64,000 nt of DNA, from the NCBI RefSeq assembly GCF_003315075.1, contig NZ_QNRJ01000004.1, positions 186,001 through 250,000 of the forward strand. The letters run 5' to 3'. Made by a program: the position numbers and the translations under genes. The notes under the pieces are model-generated. The model worked only from the letters and a program-made list of their open reading frames with translations, had not been told where the DNA came from and ran no database searches. Below are positions 41,027 through 50,860 of this stretch, in pieces; within the stretch, counting starts at the first letter, position 1; each line of letters begins with the position of its first letter. This DNA is from Rossellomorea aquimaris (GTDB lineage: Bacteria > Bacillota > Bacilli > Bacillales > Bacillaceae_B).

Positions 41027-41131
41027 CTTGTCCTATATACTCGAAAAGGAAAAAAGAAACGATTCTTTTCCCCTTTGTTATTTTTTTGAAGTAGAATCCC
41101 TGATATATTCCACCAATACTTTCTCTTGCAT

Positions 41132-42358
41132 TTACACTGATGCCTTCATCTTGTCCTCATAATCCAATCCAAATCCGGAATGCAAGCATTCTAGAGCCGT
41201 TTGGATATGAGTTTTCTCGATCACTGCCGTTACGCTTATAGAAGATTCACCTACCAGTTTCACTCTCACGGCGTTTTCCAATAGCATTTTGCACATTCCT
41301 ATCTTAATCTCAGGCTGCGCTTTCATATTTTGTCCGATTGCAGACACCTTTGACAGGCTGCTTCTTTGTTCGATGCGTGAGTACTTCCATCTGTCTTTCT
41401 TATTTTCTAAGATGAATAATACCTCTTGAAGATCTTGTTCCTTAATTAATAAAGACAAGATGTTTCGGCACCCCTGTGTATAGACATCCGCCTGAATATG
41501 ACGAGATGCCAGCTCACACATCAGTGCTTTCCGGAACCCTTCGACATCTTCACAATCAAACATTTCTACTCTATTTATATCCTTTTCAAATGTGACACCG
41601 ATCACAGGACTTGATCCAATCTGCTTTGCCTTCCCATGAATCTTGGTACCCCTGCCCTTTTCAAAGCTGGATTTTATATAGAGTGGAATTCCGAATTTCT
41701 TTGCATGTTTAACCGCCCTTGGATGTAGAACACCCGCTCCCATGGAGGCCAGATTCTGCATGTCCTCATAGGAAAGGGAGGTGATCTTCGATGCTTTCGG
41801 AACAAACCTGGGATCAGAGGTGTATACTCCGTCGACATCCGTATAGATGTCACACCGATCTGCCTTTAACGCGGACGCAAGTGCAGCTGCCGTGATATCG
41901 GATCCCCCTCTTCCCAAAGTGGAAATGTCCCCATCTTCCGTTACTCCTTGAAAACCTGCCACTACAACCACTTTTCCATGATTCAATTCGTTCCTGATAC
42001 GCTTTGTGTCAATCGATTGAATATGGGCATTTCCAAGGACTGAATCCGTTTGAATGCCTGCCTGCCAGCCTGTGAAAGAAATCGCCTCCAACCCTTGCTG
42101 TTGAAGAGCCATTGTCAGTAGGGAGATCGTCACCTGTTCACCCGTTGACAATAGCATATCCATCTCTCTCTTACTTGGCTCACTCGTGATGTCACTTACC
42201 AACTTTACGAGTGCGTCGGTGGTTTTCCCCATAGCAGAAACGACTACAACGACGTCATGACCTTTTTCCTTCTCTTGTATGACCCTGTCTGCCATTCGTT
42301 TTATTCTCTCGGTAGAACCAACAGAGGTTCCACCGAATTTCTGAACAATTGTACTCAG
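41132..42358 (-). CDS. Aspartokinase in siderophore operon, probable CTG start
   Basis: 408-residue LysC-type (aspartokinase II-like) enzyme. The frame is open to 42358, where CTG follows GGAGGGG by 6 nt; starting there restores the essential N terminus S-T-IVQKFGGTSVGST, whereas the first ATG (42295) would delete the KFGGTSV kinase motif. Further motifs: VVAGFQGVTEDGD, LGRGGSDITAAALA, and two C-terminal ACT modules. Makes beta-aspartyl phosphate, precursor of aspartate semialdehyde and so of 2,4-diaminobutyrate. Seventh gene of the operon, 37 nt after the IucC-like gene. Paralog of the gene at 57195. Feedback control not deducible. Confidence 0.88.
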   Translation of the reverse strand: MSTIVQKFGGTSVGSTERIKRMADRVIQEKEKGHDVVVVVSAMGKTTDALVKLVSDITSEPSKREMDMLLSTGEQVTISLLTMALQQQGLEAISFTGWQAGIQTDSVLGNAHIQSIDTKRIRNELNHGKVVVVAGFQGVTEDGDISTLGRGGSDITAAALASALKADRCDIYTDVDGVYTSDPRFVPKASKITSLSYEDMQNLASMGAGVLHPRAVKHAKKFGIPLYIKSSFEKGRGTKIHGKAKQIGSSPVIGVTFEKDINRVEMFDCEDVEGFRKALMCELASRHIQADVYTQGCRNILSLLIKEQDLQEVLFILENKKDRWKYSRIEQRSSLSKVSAIGQNMKAQPEIKIGMCKMLLENAVRVKLVGESSISVTAVIEKTHIQTALECLHSGFGLDYEDKMKASV

Positions 42359-42395
42359 GAGATGCCCCTCCTTTCTATTTGGGAATTAAAGCTGA

Positions 42396-44255
42396 TCAGA
42401 TTGAGCCAACAGTCCGGTTGATTTTATATGCAGCCAAAGCGTTTGTCACTTTCCCGAATTCGGAAGCGTGTGGACGGTCATCGTCATCAGAGTATCCGTA
42501 ATCCACCATTCGGTTACGGTTCAGGCATAATTTCGTAAGCTCCGGTTTAAAGAAGTCAAACAGCGTGAAGCGTTCTTGTAATTGCGGGAAACGTTCCTGA
42601 TAGTTGAGTATGGATTCAGCAAGGAGACCCCAGAATGTTTCTTCTTCCATCATTCCATTGTTCTTCAACAAGTTACTCAAGTATCTCAGGTGACAGATAA
42701 AAAGACCCGTGAAGATGAACTGTGTCAGCCCTTCAGGCGGCTCTGTTCGAAGGACCGCTTTAAATTCAGATGACAGCCCTTGCAGCTCAGGGAAATCCTG
42801 GTCTGAAATATTGACGTCATCAACAAAGTCTTTAATCGCTAAACGGTGAGGCTTCGCACCCTTCAACACGACAATCGTATTTTGTCCATGAGGAGAGAAT
42901 ACCGTTCCGTATTGGTAAAGGTAATGAAGGAGAGGATCCATGACGACTTTGAAAAATTGCTTCATCCATTCTTCTGAGCTGAGACCTGACTGTTCGATCA
43001 AACCCTCAACATACGGTTTATTGTTATGATCTTCATACAATAAGGCAGCCAGTGTAATCGCTTGTTCCCCGTCTTCTAAATACGTATAAATGCTTTCTCT
43101 CCATATGGTTCCAAGCATCTCCAAGTATTGGTACGGTGCCTGCTTTAATTGGGTATAGTAATGGTGGTTTACGTTCATACTGGCATTTTCCCCTGGCAGG
43201 ATGACCCGGCATTCGTCTTTTAAAAATGGATCCTTTTTAGCCATCCCTTTAATGAACTCTGTCACCTTGGGAGCGATCACGGTACGTTCAGATGGCAGTC
43301 CCCGATAAACCAGCGTGTTCAAAATGCTCATCGGAAGCTTCACATGATGCTTATCTTTGTTTGATCGATTCACGAATGTCCGGATCGACTGCTGAGGAAG
43401 ATAACGGTCTTCTCCCTCTCCCAAGGGAATGATGCGACCCATGGCCAGCTCCTCGGGGAAATTCTGAATCAATGTATTTTTCCATTGCCACTCGTGCACC
43501 GGCAGGTAGTAATATTCCGAAGGTTCCTTTCCATTTTGTTTGATGATCTTTTCAAAGCGGTTTCGCTCTTCTTCACTTAGTTCACCGGCAATCAACGTTT
43601 CATAATCCAACCCTTCCACAGATTGAAACGATGCAAGGTCCTTATGTACGGCAACCCAGGAGAGCTGGACCTCCTTCTGTTGTTCAGGAGCGAAGGCAAG
43701 GTAATCGTCATATCCGAACCCGATTCTCCCTTTGTTATATGTAATCCACGGGTGGCCGGTCATATAACCTTCAAGAGTGGCGTAGTCTTCATGAATCAGG
43801 TCGTCGGATGTTTTCGTTTCCTTTTCAAGAAGGTGGGCATCGGCTATTAACGTACTGTTCATTTCCTTGATTAAATGCCCAGCCGTCTCAGATGACATCC
43901 CGATGACACCTTGAAGATCGACCAATAGCTCTATTGCACTATGGGCTTCCTTTCTTCCTCCATTTTCAACGATATATACCGTCGCCCATTTCACATCGAA
44001 ACTATCAAATAATCGGTTTTGTGCGATATAGTGATAGTGCTTGGAATCTGTGACCTGCAGGGAATACTCAATATCCTCCCCATTTTCTGAAAGGATTTCA
44101 GGACGGACCATATCTTCATACATATACTCAGACAGCATTTTACCAATCAATTTCTTGTTTACTTCCGTCCAGCTATCACTATTAAAAACACGTTGAATTT
44201 CTTCACTGAATAACATATGATCCCTACTTTCTCTTAGTCTATGTTTCCTTTGCAT
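42396..44255 (-). CDS. NIS siderophore synthetase, IucC/RhbF type
   Basis: 619-residue IucA/IucC-family synthetase. Signatures: HPWITYNKGRIGFGYDDYLA near 160-180, the ATP-binding segment RTFVNRSNKDKHHVKLPMSI, GENASMNVNHHY and FSPHGQNTIVVLKGAKPHRL with the catalytic HGQN. The FhuF-like C-terminal domain has lost metal cysteines, as usual. It condenses citrate, or its mono-amide, with N-hydroxy-N-acetyl-diaminopropane in an ATP-dependent step, completing schizokinen. Overlaps the monooxygenase stop by 1 nt; an internal ATG (44216) with AGGG nearby is an alternative start. Confidence 0.92.
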   Translation of the reverse strand: MQRKHRLRESRDHMLFSEEIQRVFNSDSWTEVNKKLIGKMLSEYMYEDMVRPEILSENGEDIEYSLQVTDSKHYHYIAQNRLFDSFDVKWATVYIVENGGRKEAHSAIELLVDLQGVIGMSSETAGHLIKEMNSTLIADAHLLEKETKTSDDLIHEDYATLEGYMTGHPWITYNKGRIGFGYDDYLAFAPEQQKEVQLSWVAVHKDLASFQSVEGLDYETLIAGELSEEERNRFEKIIKQNGKEPSEYYYLPVHEWQWKNTLIQNFPEELAMGRIIPLGEGEDRYLPQQSIRTFVNRSNKDKHHVKLPMSILNTLVYRGLPSERTVIAPKVTEFIKGMAKKDPFLKDECRVILPGENASMNVNHHYYTQLKQAPYQYLEMLGTIWRESIYTYLEDGEQAITLAALLYEDHNNKPYVEGLIEQSGLSSEEWMKQFFKVVMDPLLHYLYQYGTVFSPHGQNTIVVLKGAKPHRLAIKDFVDDVNISDQDFPELQGLSSEFKAVLRTEPPEGLTQFIFTGLFICHLRYLSNLLKNNGMMEEETFWGLLAESILNYQERFPQLQERFTLFDFFKPELTKLCLNRNRMVDYGYSDDDDRPHASEFGKVTNALAAYKINRTVGSI

Positions 44256-45598
44256 CAGAGAGGAACCGGAATGCGAGCCGCTCTCGTTCCAAAGGTTTGA
44301 AACACATTTTTGTTCTGAACCGGAAATACATCTCTCCCTGTAATGGTATTGATGATGACCGCATTACGGTGGGCACCGAGTCCAAGATCAGGTGCGCCGA
44401 CTCCATGCGTATGCATTTCACCGTTCTGCACAAAGATTTCTCCCGGACCTTCTACATAGGTTTCCAATCGATAATCTTCCTTCACTTTGTATCTGTCATA
44501 TTCGTCCCAGACAATCCACTCTTTCATTTTTGAAAGGAATCCAGGGAATGCAGGTTTGTAGCCAGTCCCGAGAATGATGACATCTACTTTATCTACAAAA
44601 TGTTCATCCTTGATCCTGTGATAGCCCTGAAGTCCAAACCCTGTTTCATTCTTTTCGATACCGACGATCTCTGTCATGGCCTGCAAGCAGATGTCCGGCT
44701 CCTCGCTTCCTACAGATCGTTCATATAAATAATCATATATCTCGGCGATCGTCTCTGAACTGATGCCTTTATAAAGAAGATCTTGTTCCTTTAGGAGCTG
44801 ATCCTTCTTTTCCTGTGGAAGCCGATAAAAGAAACGGGTATAATCGGGTGAAAAATACTCAAGGCCCAGTTTTGAATATTCCATCGGGAAGAATCCCTTT
44901 GAACGTGTATACCATTGCAGTGAAAATCCTTGATTCTCCTGCTCTTTGGCTACATCGAGAAACACTTCGGCTGCACTTTGACCGGATCCGATCACGGCAA
45001 CGGATTCAGCATTTGCACATATCTCCTTATTGGATAAATAATCGGCACTGTGAAAAACGGTTTTTCCGAGCATACCCTGAAATGCTTCAGGTACAGATGG
45101 AACAGAACCTATTCCAAGTACGAGATGTTTCGTAAACAAAGTCTCAGTTTGTTGAAGGGCCTCATTCCACACGGTGACTTCATATACGCTGTCCCCACTC
45201 CCCAATTGGAACGGGACGACACTTTGGACATCCATCCCGAATCGGCATGTAGAGAGCTGTTCACTCACCCACTGGCAGTAATGGTTATATTCTTTTCGCG
45301 GGATATGAAATTTTTCCAGAAAGTAAAAGTGATATAGGCGGTTATGAGCCTCCAGGTAGCGAAGAAAGCTGTAATCACTTCGTACATCTGCCATACTGAC
45401 TAAATCCGCAAAGAACGGCACTTGTAAGGTCGTTCCTTCAATCAGCATGCCCGGATGCCAATTGAAGGTTTTCTTTTTCTCCAAAAATACGCTTTCCACT
45501 TCGGGTACTGAATCCAATAAGGCAGCTAACCCGAGATTAAACGGACCCAACCCGATCCCGATGACGTCATATAAATCGTTTGTTGTGAAGTCCTTCAT
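44255..45598 (-). CDS. N-hydroxylating diamine/lysine monooxygenase, IucD/RhbE type
   Basis: 447-residue flavin monooxygenase. FAD motif IGIGLGPFNLGLAAL near 13-27, NADPH motif AVIGSGQSAAEVFLDVA near 200-216, and the C-terminal GTGYKPAFP and GVGAPDLGLGAHRNA that contact substrate and flavin. In the rhizobactin 1021/schizokinen pathway RhbE hydroxylates 1,3-diaminopropane. Overlaps the acetyltransferase gene by 32 nt and touches the next gene; GAGGTGG precedes the ATG. Confidence 0.92.
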   Translation of the reverse strand: MKDFTTNDLYDVIGIGLGPFNLGLAALLDSVPEVESVFLEKKKTFNWHPGMLIEGTTLQVPFFADLVSMADVRSDYSFLRYLEAHNRLYHFYFLEKFHIPRKEYNHYCQWVSEQLSTCRFGMDVQSVVPFQLGSGDSVYEVTVWNEALQQTETLFTKHLVLGIGSVPSVPEAFQGMLGKTVFHSADYLSNKEICANAESVAVIGSGQSAAEVFLDVAKEQENQGFSLQWYTRSKGFFPMEYSKLGLEYFSPDYTRFFYRLPQEKKDQLLKEQDLLYKGISSETIAEIYDYLYERSVGSEEPDICLQAMTEIVGIEKNETGFGLQGYHRIKDEHFVDKVDVIILGTGYKPAFPGFLSKMKEWIVWDEYDRYKVKEDYRLETYVEGPGEIFVQNGEMHTHGVGAPDLGLGAHRNAVIINTITGRDVFPVQNKNVFQTFGTRAARIPVPL

Positions 45599-46157
45599 TC
45601 AGCCACCTCTTTTCAAATTCACTTCTCTCACAAAACATGAGCAGTGCGGTTTTGTCGGGGAGAGTAATTGGTTTAATAGGTTTAAAACCGCATTTCTCAA
45701 AAACATGGATCATTTTGTCATTTCGGATATCCGGTTCCGCTACGACTTTAGTCGTCTTCCATTCTTGAAACTGAAACGACACCATGGCTCGTAATAATGG
45801 CAGGGAAAGTCCTTTACCAAGATACTCCCTCTCTCCGATTAACAGATGCACACCCTGATCGAAAGGAGCAGAAGGATACGTTTCCTCCACCACGTCGCCT
45901 TTTACCCAGTAAACCTCCCAGTAACTTATGGCCACACCGTCAAGATACCCTGCGTAGAGGGATTGATGTGAATCAGACAAGGCTGTTTTCAAATGGTCTT
46001 GAAACTTCTCAAATGGAATATTTAAATTCCAAAATGGATGGACGTGTTCCTCCATCATCCACTTGTGAATAATCCCTCTGTCCCGGTCGAAATCAATCTT
46101 CTTAAATTGAATCGTCTTTTGGATTTCTTGATCATACACTTCGTAGTCAAAGGACAT
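45567..46157 (-). CDS. Siderophore N-acetyltransferase, IucB/RhbD type
   Basis: 196-residue GNAT-fold enzyme of the AlcB/IucB group. DRDRGIIHKWMMEEHVHPFW near 22-41 and the acetyl-CoA loop LIGEREYLGKGLSLPLLRAM are diagnostic, with the late segment VAEPDIRNDKMIHVFEKCGF. It acetylates the N-hydroxylated diaminopropane to give the hydroxamate. Start at MSFDYEVYD follows GAGGTGGAG; the first 11 nt overlap the IucA-like gene. Confidence 0.9.
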   Translation of the reverse strand: MSFDYEVYDQEIQKTIQFKKIDFDRDRGIIHKWMMEEHVHPFWNLNIPFEKFQDHLKTALSDSHQSLYAGYLDGVAISYWEVYWVKGDVVEETYPSAPFDQGVHLLIGEREYLGKGLSLPLLRAMVSFQFQEWKTTKVVAEPDIRNDKMIHVFEKCGFKPIKPITLPDKTALLMFCERSEFEKRWLNEGLHNKRFI

Positions 46158-47940
46158 GATGGATCTCCACCTCTTTGGCAAGGGGATTCTTCACCATCGT
46201 ATAGACTGATTGAGCTTCCATTGGACCGACCAGTTCATCCATGTCATAGAACCTTGTCAATAGATTCGCTTTACACGGTAGGACCGGTTGATATAATAAA
46301 CTGCTCAGTAGATTGGACTCTTCCCCCCACTGCTGTTCATGGAACTCCAAACGTTCCTTTACAAGGTAGATAAGTCTTTCTTCATCGATGAGACCACTTG
46401 CCCCGAAACCATTGATCAATCCGAATAAATGGTTAAAGAAGAAGTAATAGCGCAAGCGCTCCTCTGCCACTTCATCAGCACAAGTCGTGTCGCTTTCCTG
46501 ATTTAAGTCAGGAAGAAGCTCTTTGAGTTTTCCGACTTTCGATTCGCTATAGTAGTATCCCTGATTATCTCTATAATAGAAGGTTTCAGGATAACCATTC
46601 TTAAGTTGGATCACCGAATTCTGCTGATGGGCTTCCAGGGCGATCCCGTACGTGTGGAACAGCCAGACCATCGGATCCAGCGTCAGGGATAAGTATCGGT
46701 CGAACCATTCCAGACTCACTTCTTCCAGACTTCTATCCTCTCTTTGCGCTATCCCTTTAATGATGGAATGTATTCTGGCTTTTCCTCCATAAGCATGGTC
46801 ATGGCATAGGGCTGCGATCAAGCTGGTATCTCGACTGTTTTCATAGAAAGGATTTCCCCTGATGACTAGCTCAAACCCGGAAACTTCTTCATTCAGGTCC
46901 AAGTTTAAATATGCAGGATCCTGGATGACCTTAAACTGCGGGAACTCTTTGTTAAGGCTTTTTCCCACCTCCGTTTCTAGTAATCTCGAAACCTCTACTC
47001 CCCTTGCCAGCTCCTTCTTTTGGTTGATGCGAAGAGAGTTTGTGATTTTGACAGGGACGGAGAATTTATACATGTACCGGGATTCCCTGTTATAGACGGT
47101 TCTAAATGACGAGGTAGCCGTGAAGCGCTTCCCTATCGGACCGATATATTCCAGTCGTCCTTCTGCCATCAGGTGTTGTACGTTCTCTTTTTCCAATAAT
47201 GTCTTCACTTGAAGGGGGTGCACGGGAAGCAAGAGGCGTTCACCCTCTTCCAGCAGCTTCTGTAACCATTTCTGATCAACATCAAAATCATTCTTTAACT
47301 CTTCATAAATGATGGAAGCTGCAGATTTGTCGGTACTTGAATCCTGTTCTACCAATGATTTTCCCGCACTAAAGTAATGAAGCTGAAATTCCCCTTTATA
47401 TTCAGGAGAATACAGATGGTCTTCTTGTTCCGTCAGGCCTTGTTTACTTTTCGGGGTTGGATGAAGCAAATGTCCGAATAGAAGGGACTGCTCAGCATCG
47501 ATGTAGTCGAATTCTTCATCTGTAAGTGCCTCGTTGTCCTGTACCCGACTTTCAACATAGCTTTTTATACTTCGACAGCTTAAGATCATTCTTAAGAGCA
47601 GTTCGTCCTCTGCATCACTTTGACTCTTATCAAGTAAGAACTCTTTTACCACTAGTGTTGTAAGGGTAATATAGTCGAGTGGTTTCAATTCGCTTTTCCC
47701 CACTCGGTAATAAAGTGGAAAGCCGAATAGATGACGATCCGTAAGAGACCAATATCTCACTGGTATAATCAATTCAATCTGCTGTAGAACCAAATGAGAT
47801 ACAATGACTTTCTCAAACTGTCCAAGTGACGGATCATTGTCGTAGCGGCTCTCGTCAGTGTAGTTCCCTGTTTCTCTTAAATAGCAATTCAGAAAGCTTT
47901 GCATTGTTGCATGTTCAGCAATCTCCTTAGAATTTCTCAA
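46147..47940 (-). CDS. NIS siderophore synthetase, IucA/RhbC type
   Basis: 597-residue IucA/IucC-family enzyme: LLLPVHPLQVKTLLEKENVQ, the ATP-site FTATSSFRTVYNRESRYMYK, KFSVPVKITNSLRINQKKEL and FHTYGIALEAHQQNSVIQLK with the catalytic EAHQQN. Expected to start assembly by coupling the first hydroxamate arm to citrate. Starts at TTG, seven nucleotides after GGAGGGG, and overlaps the decarboxylase stop as TTGA, so initiation is coupled. Two different synthetases in one operon fit a symmetric bis-hydroxamate citrate siderophore. Confidence 0.92.
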   Translation of the reverse strand: MRNSKEIAEHATMQSFLNCYLRETGNYTDESRYDNDPSLGQFEKVIVSHLVLQQIELIIPVRYWSLTDRHLFGFPLYYRVGKSELKPLDYITLTTLVVKEFLLDKSQSDAEDELLLRMILSCRSIKSYVESRVQDNEALTDEEFDYIDAEQSLLFGHLLHPTPKSKQGLTEQEDHLYSPEYKGEFQLHYFSAGKSLVEQDSSTDKSAASIIYEELKNDFDVDQKWLQKLLEEGERLLLPVHPLQVKTLLEKENVQHLMAEGRLEYIGPIGKRFTATSSFRTVYNRESRYMYKFSVPVKITNSLRINQKKELARGVEVSRLLETEVGKSLNKEFPQFKVIQDPAYLNLDLNEEVSGFELVIRGNPFYENSRDTSLIAALCHDHAYGGKARIHSIIKGIAQREDRSLEEVSLEWFDRYLSLTLDPMVWLFHTYGIALEAHQQNSVIQLKNGYPETFYYRDNQGYYYSESKVGKLKELLPDLNQESDTTCADEVAEERLRYYFFFNHLFGLINGFGASGLIDEERLIYLVKERLEFHEQQWGEESNLLSSLLYQPVLPCKANLLTRFYDMDELVGPMEAQSVYTMVKNPLAKEVEIHHVL

Positions 47941-49460
47941 TGTATGACCCCTCCATTTACTAATTCAGTGCCGATTTCTTCAATCTCGTGTAGAAGGGAA
48001 TGAATATCTTCCGGCTTTGTTCTTGGATTTAATAACGTCAATTTCAAGAAGGTTTGACCTTTTATCACTGTTTTCGCAATAACCCCTTTCCCCTTATAAA
48101 GCAGGGTTTGTTGGATCGTCCGGTTCAAATGATTGAGATCCAGACCCTTTCCCTCCATCCATTTCGGCTGATAGCGAAAGATGACTGTATTGATTTCCGG
48201 CTCAGGGTTTTGTATCACAATGTCCTTTAACTCTCCCATATAAGAAGCTGTGTATCTGGCGAGCTTCACCGTTTCGTCGATCATGCTGCCAAAAAGGTCG
48301 GTCCCTAGTGTCTTTAATGACAGATACAGTTTTAACGCATCGAATCTTCTAGTTGTTTGAACCGACTTATTCACCAGGTTCAAGATGCCCTCTTCATCGT
48401 CTTTGACGGGATTCAAGTAATCAGCATGATAGGATAGATAACGGAAATGGACCTCATCCTTAGCGAGGAACGCTCCGCAACTGATCGGCTGGTAAAATAA
48501 TTTGTGGAAATCCACCGTAATGGAGTCGGCACTCTCCAACCCTTTCAGTTTGTCCGCATGAGAATGACTCAGCATCAGCCCACCGCCGTATGCGGCATCG
48601 ATATGGAACCACAGCCCCTGCAAACGGGCGATTTCTGCCAGTTCCTCCATTGGGTCGATACTTCCAAAATCGGTGGTCCCACATGTCGCAACGAGAGCAA
48701 AGGGTAATAAGTTCTCCTGATCAAGCTTCAGTAGTGTTTCATTCACTTCACGGGCGCTCATTCGATGATTTTCATCGGTCTTGACCGTCACAACCGCTTG
48801 TTCCCCCAGCCCCAGTTGGGATGCCGCTTTCTTCACAGTGAAATGGGCTTCTTCTGAACAAAGAATCCTTAATCGGTTAAAGCCTTCAGGCAAACCATCC
48901 CGTTGTACGTTATGGTTCCATTTCGAATGACAGAAGGCATCGCGTGCCAAGAGGAGTCCCATGTAATTGGACTGGGTTCCACCACTTGTAAAGACTCCGC
49001 CGGATGATGTTGGCAGCTTAATTCTTTCCGTCAACCACTCCACCATTTCCGCTTCCACATAGGTGGCAGCCGTACTCTGATCCCAGGAATCCATTGATTG
49101 ATTAAGGGCTGCGATGATCAGTTCCGCCGCCACACCTGGAAGAAGGGGAGGGCAATGTAAATGGGCCATACTCTTCTGGTGGGAAATATGAAGACTGTTT
49201 TTCAAGATCGGTCCATCGATTTCATCCAGGACTTCTGCAAAGGATCTCCCTTCAGGAGTAATCGTCATGATCGGTTTGATTTCTTCTTTTATTGCACAGG
49301 GCATTTTCCCGATAAAAGGTTTCCCGTTACCTTCATATAGCTTTTGCAGCTTCCTGCTTACTCTGTCTATCAGTTCATTAAATGCACGGATCCCTTCTTC
49401 CCCTTGATGAAGGAAGAAGGAGTCCTGGCTGTTTTCTCTTTCGATGGTTTTCATTTTCAT
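47937..49460 (-). CDS. L-2,4-diaminobutyrate decarboxylase
   Basis: 507-residue PLP-dependent group II decarboxylase. LWFHIDAAYGGGLMLSHSHA (PLP aspartate) and SITVDFHKLFYQPISCGAFL with the Schiff-base Lys are clear; VFTSGGTQSNYMGLLLARDA binds the phosphate. It converts 2,4-diaminobutyrate to 1,3-diaminopropane, the diamine arm of schizokinen (RhbB equivalent). ATG at 49460 has GGAG at 7-nt spacing; the gene follows the aminotransferase stop by 4 nt. Confidence 0.92.
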   Translation of the reverse strand: MKMKTIERENSQDSFFLHQGEEGIRAFNELIDRVSRKLQKLYEGNGKPFIGKMPCAIKEEIKPIMTITPEGRSFAEVLDEIDGPILKNSLHISHQKSMAHLHCPPLLPGVAAELIIAALNQSMDSWDQSTAATYVEAEMVEWLTERIKLPTSSGGVFTSGGTQSNYMGLLLARDAFCHSKWNHNVQRDGLPEGFNRLRILCSEEAHFTVKKAASQLGLGEQAVVTVKTDENHRMSAREVNETLLKLDQENLLPFALVATCGTTDFGSIDPMEELAEIARLQGLWFHIDAAYGGGLMLSHSHADKLKGLESADSITVDFHKLFYQPISCGAFLAKDEVHFRYLSYHADYLNPVKDDEEGILNLVNKSVQTTRRFDALKLYLSLKTLGTDLFGSMIDETVKLARYTASYMGELKDIVIQNPEPEINTVIFRYQPKWMEGKGLDLNHLNRTIQQTLLYKGKGVIAKTVIKGQTFLKLTLLNPRTKPEDIHSLLHEIEEIGTELVNGGVIH

Positions 49461-49464
49461 GATT

Positions 49465-50817
49465 TCACTCCGCAAGAGAAGCGATTAAAGCTTCTCTGAA
49501 TATCGATACCACTTCATCGACTTGTTCTCTTGTGATGATCAATGGTGGAAGGAAACGGACCACTGCCCCGTGTCTTCCCCCTACCTCAAGGATCAATCCC
49601 CGTTTGAAGCTTTCACGCTGGATTCCGCTTGCGACGTCAGGATCAGCCGGTTGACTTCCGCTCGCTGAATGGGGTTTAGCGGGATCAATGATTTCCACTC
49701 CTACCATCAATCCTCTGCCTCTTACATCCCCTATCTCAGGAAATTCTTGTTGAAGCTCTTGCAGAGATTGAAGAAGTCTCTCTCCCATTTCCCCGGCATG
49801 GGCAACCAAGCGATTTTCCTTAATGAATTTCAATGTTGCTGTCCCTGCAGCCATGGCCATTTGATTTCCTCTGAATGTGCCGATATGCGCCCCCGGTTCC
49901 CAGGCATCCAGGTCACGGTCGTATATCACGACGGAAAGTGGAAGACTCCCACCGATTGCTTTAGAAAGAACAAACACATCCGGTACGATTCCAGCATGCT
50001 CAAATGAAAATAGTTCACCAGTGCGTCCGATTCCCGTCTGTACTTCATCGATGATGAGTGGAATTCCCCGTTCTTCAGTGATTCTTCTCATTTCCCGGAT
50101 CCACTCGATCGGTGCCGGTATCGAACCACCTTCACCTTGGACCGTTTCAAAAATCATGGCAGCCGGTGGTAATATTCCGCTCTCGGGATCATCCAGGAGA
50201 TTCTCGATGTATTGACTGCTGATGAGATGACTTTCCTCTCCTCCTACCCCAAATGGGCATCGGTATGTATATGGGTAAGGTAAGAAATGAGTATCAGGCA
50301 TCAGTCCTTGTACGTTCTTTTTTGGACCCAGGTTTCCGCTGATCGCCATCGTTCCGTGAGTGGCACCGTGGTATCCGCCTTGAAACGTGAGGATACTTTG
50401 TCTTCCAGTTGCCGTCTTCACTAATTTCAACGCAGCTTCAATCGCATCGCCGCCTGTCGGTCCACAAAATTGGATCTTCGCCCGATCACGAAACCCTTCA
50501 GGCAACGTGGAGAATAATTCATTCACAAACTCCTCTTTCACAGGCGTCGTAATATCTAATGTATGTAATGGCCGTTTATCCCGGATCACTTGCTCCATGG
50601 CCTCAATGACCGCCGGGTGATTGTGTCCCAGCGCTAATGTTCCCGCTCCCGCTAGGCAATCCAAGTATTTATTCCCTTCCATGTCCGTCACATAAATTCC
50701 CTCTGCTTCACTGATTGCCAGTGGAATTCTTCTCGGATAGGATCTCGCATTCGATTCGCGTCTCTCTTGTTGGTCCAGTAATTCTCTATTTGAAATGGCA
50801 TTTTGTATACTCATCAT
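49465..50817 (-). CDS. Diaminobutyrate-2-oxoglutarate aminotransferase
   Basis: 450-residue class III PLP aminotransferase: CLAGAGTLALGHNHPAVIEA, GPTGGDAIEAALKLVKTATG, QGGYHGATHGTMAISG, LIIDEVQTGIGRTG, and the Schiff-base Lys in VFVLSKAIGGSLPL. It forms L-2,4-diaminobutyrate from aspartate semialdehyde and glutamate (RhbA/EctB type). No ectoine synthase neighbours, so the product goes to the decarboxylase next door. First gene of the seven-gene operon; leader is only about 45 nt and carries a Fur-controlled promoter. Confidence 0.93.
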   Translation of the reverse strand: MMSIQNAISNRELLDQQERRESNARSYPRRIPLAISEAEGIYVTDMEGNKYLDCLAGAGTLALGHNHPAVIEAMEQVIRDKRPLHTLDITTPVKEEFVNELFSTLPEGFRDRAKIQFCGPTGGDAIEAALKLVKTATGRQSILTFQGGYHGATHGTMAISGNLGPKKNVQGLMPDTHFLPYPYTYRCPFGVGGEESHLISSQYIENLLDDPESGILPPAAMIFETVQGEGGSIPAPIEWIREMRRITEERGIPLIIDEVQTGIGRTGELFSFEHAGIVPDVFVLSKAIGGSLPLSVVIYDRDLDAWEPGAHIGTFRGNQMAMAAGTATLKFIKENRLVAHAGEMGERLLQSLQELQQEFPEIGDVRGRGLMVGVEIIDPAKPHSASGSQPADPDVASGIQRESFKRGLILEVGGRHGAVVRFLPPLIITREQVDEVVSIFREALIASLAE

Positions 50818-50860
50818 CTAATCTTCCTTTCGTGATTGATTGGCTTTTGCTTCCAACGTC

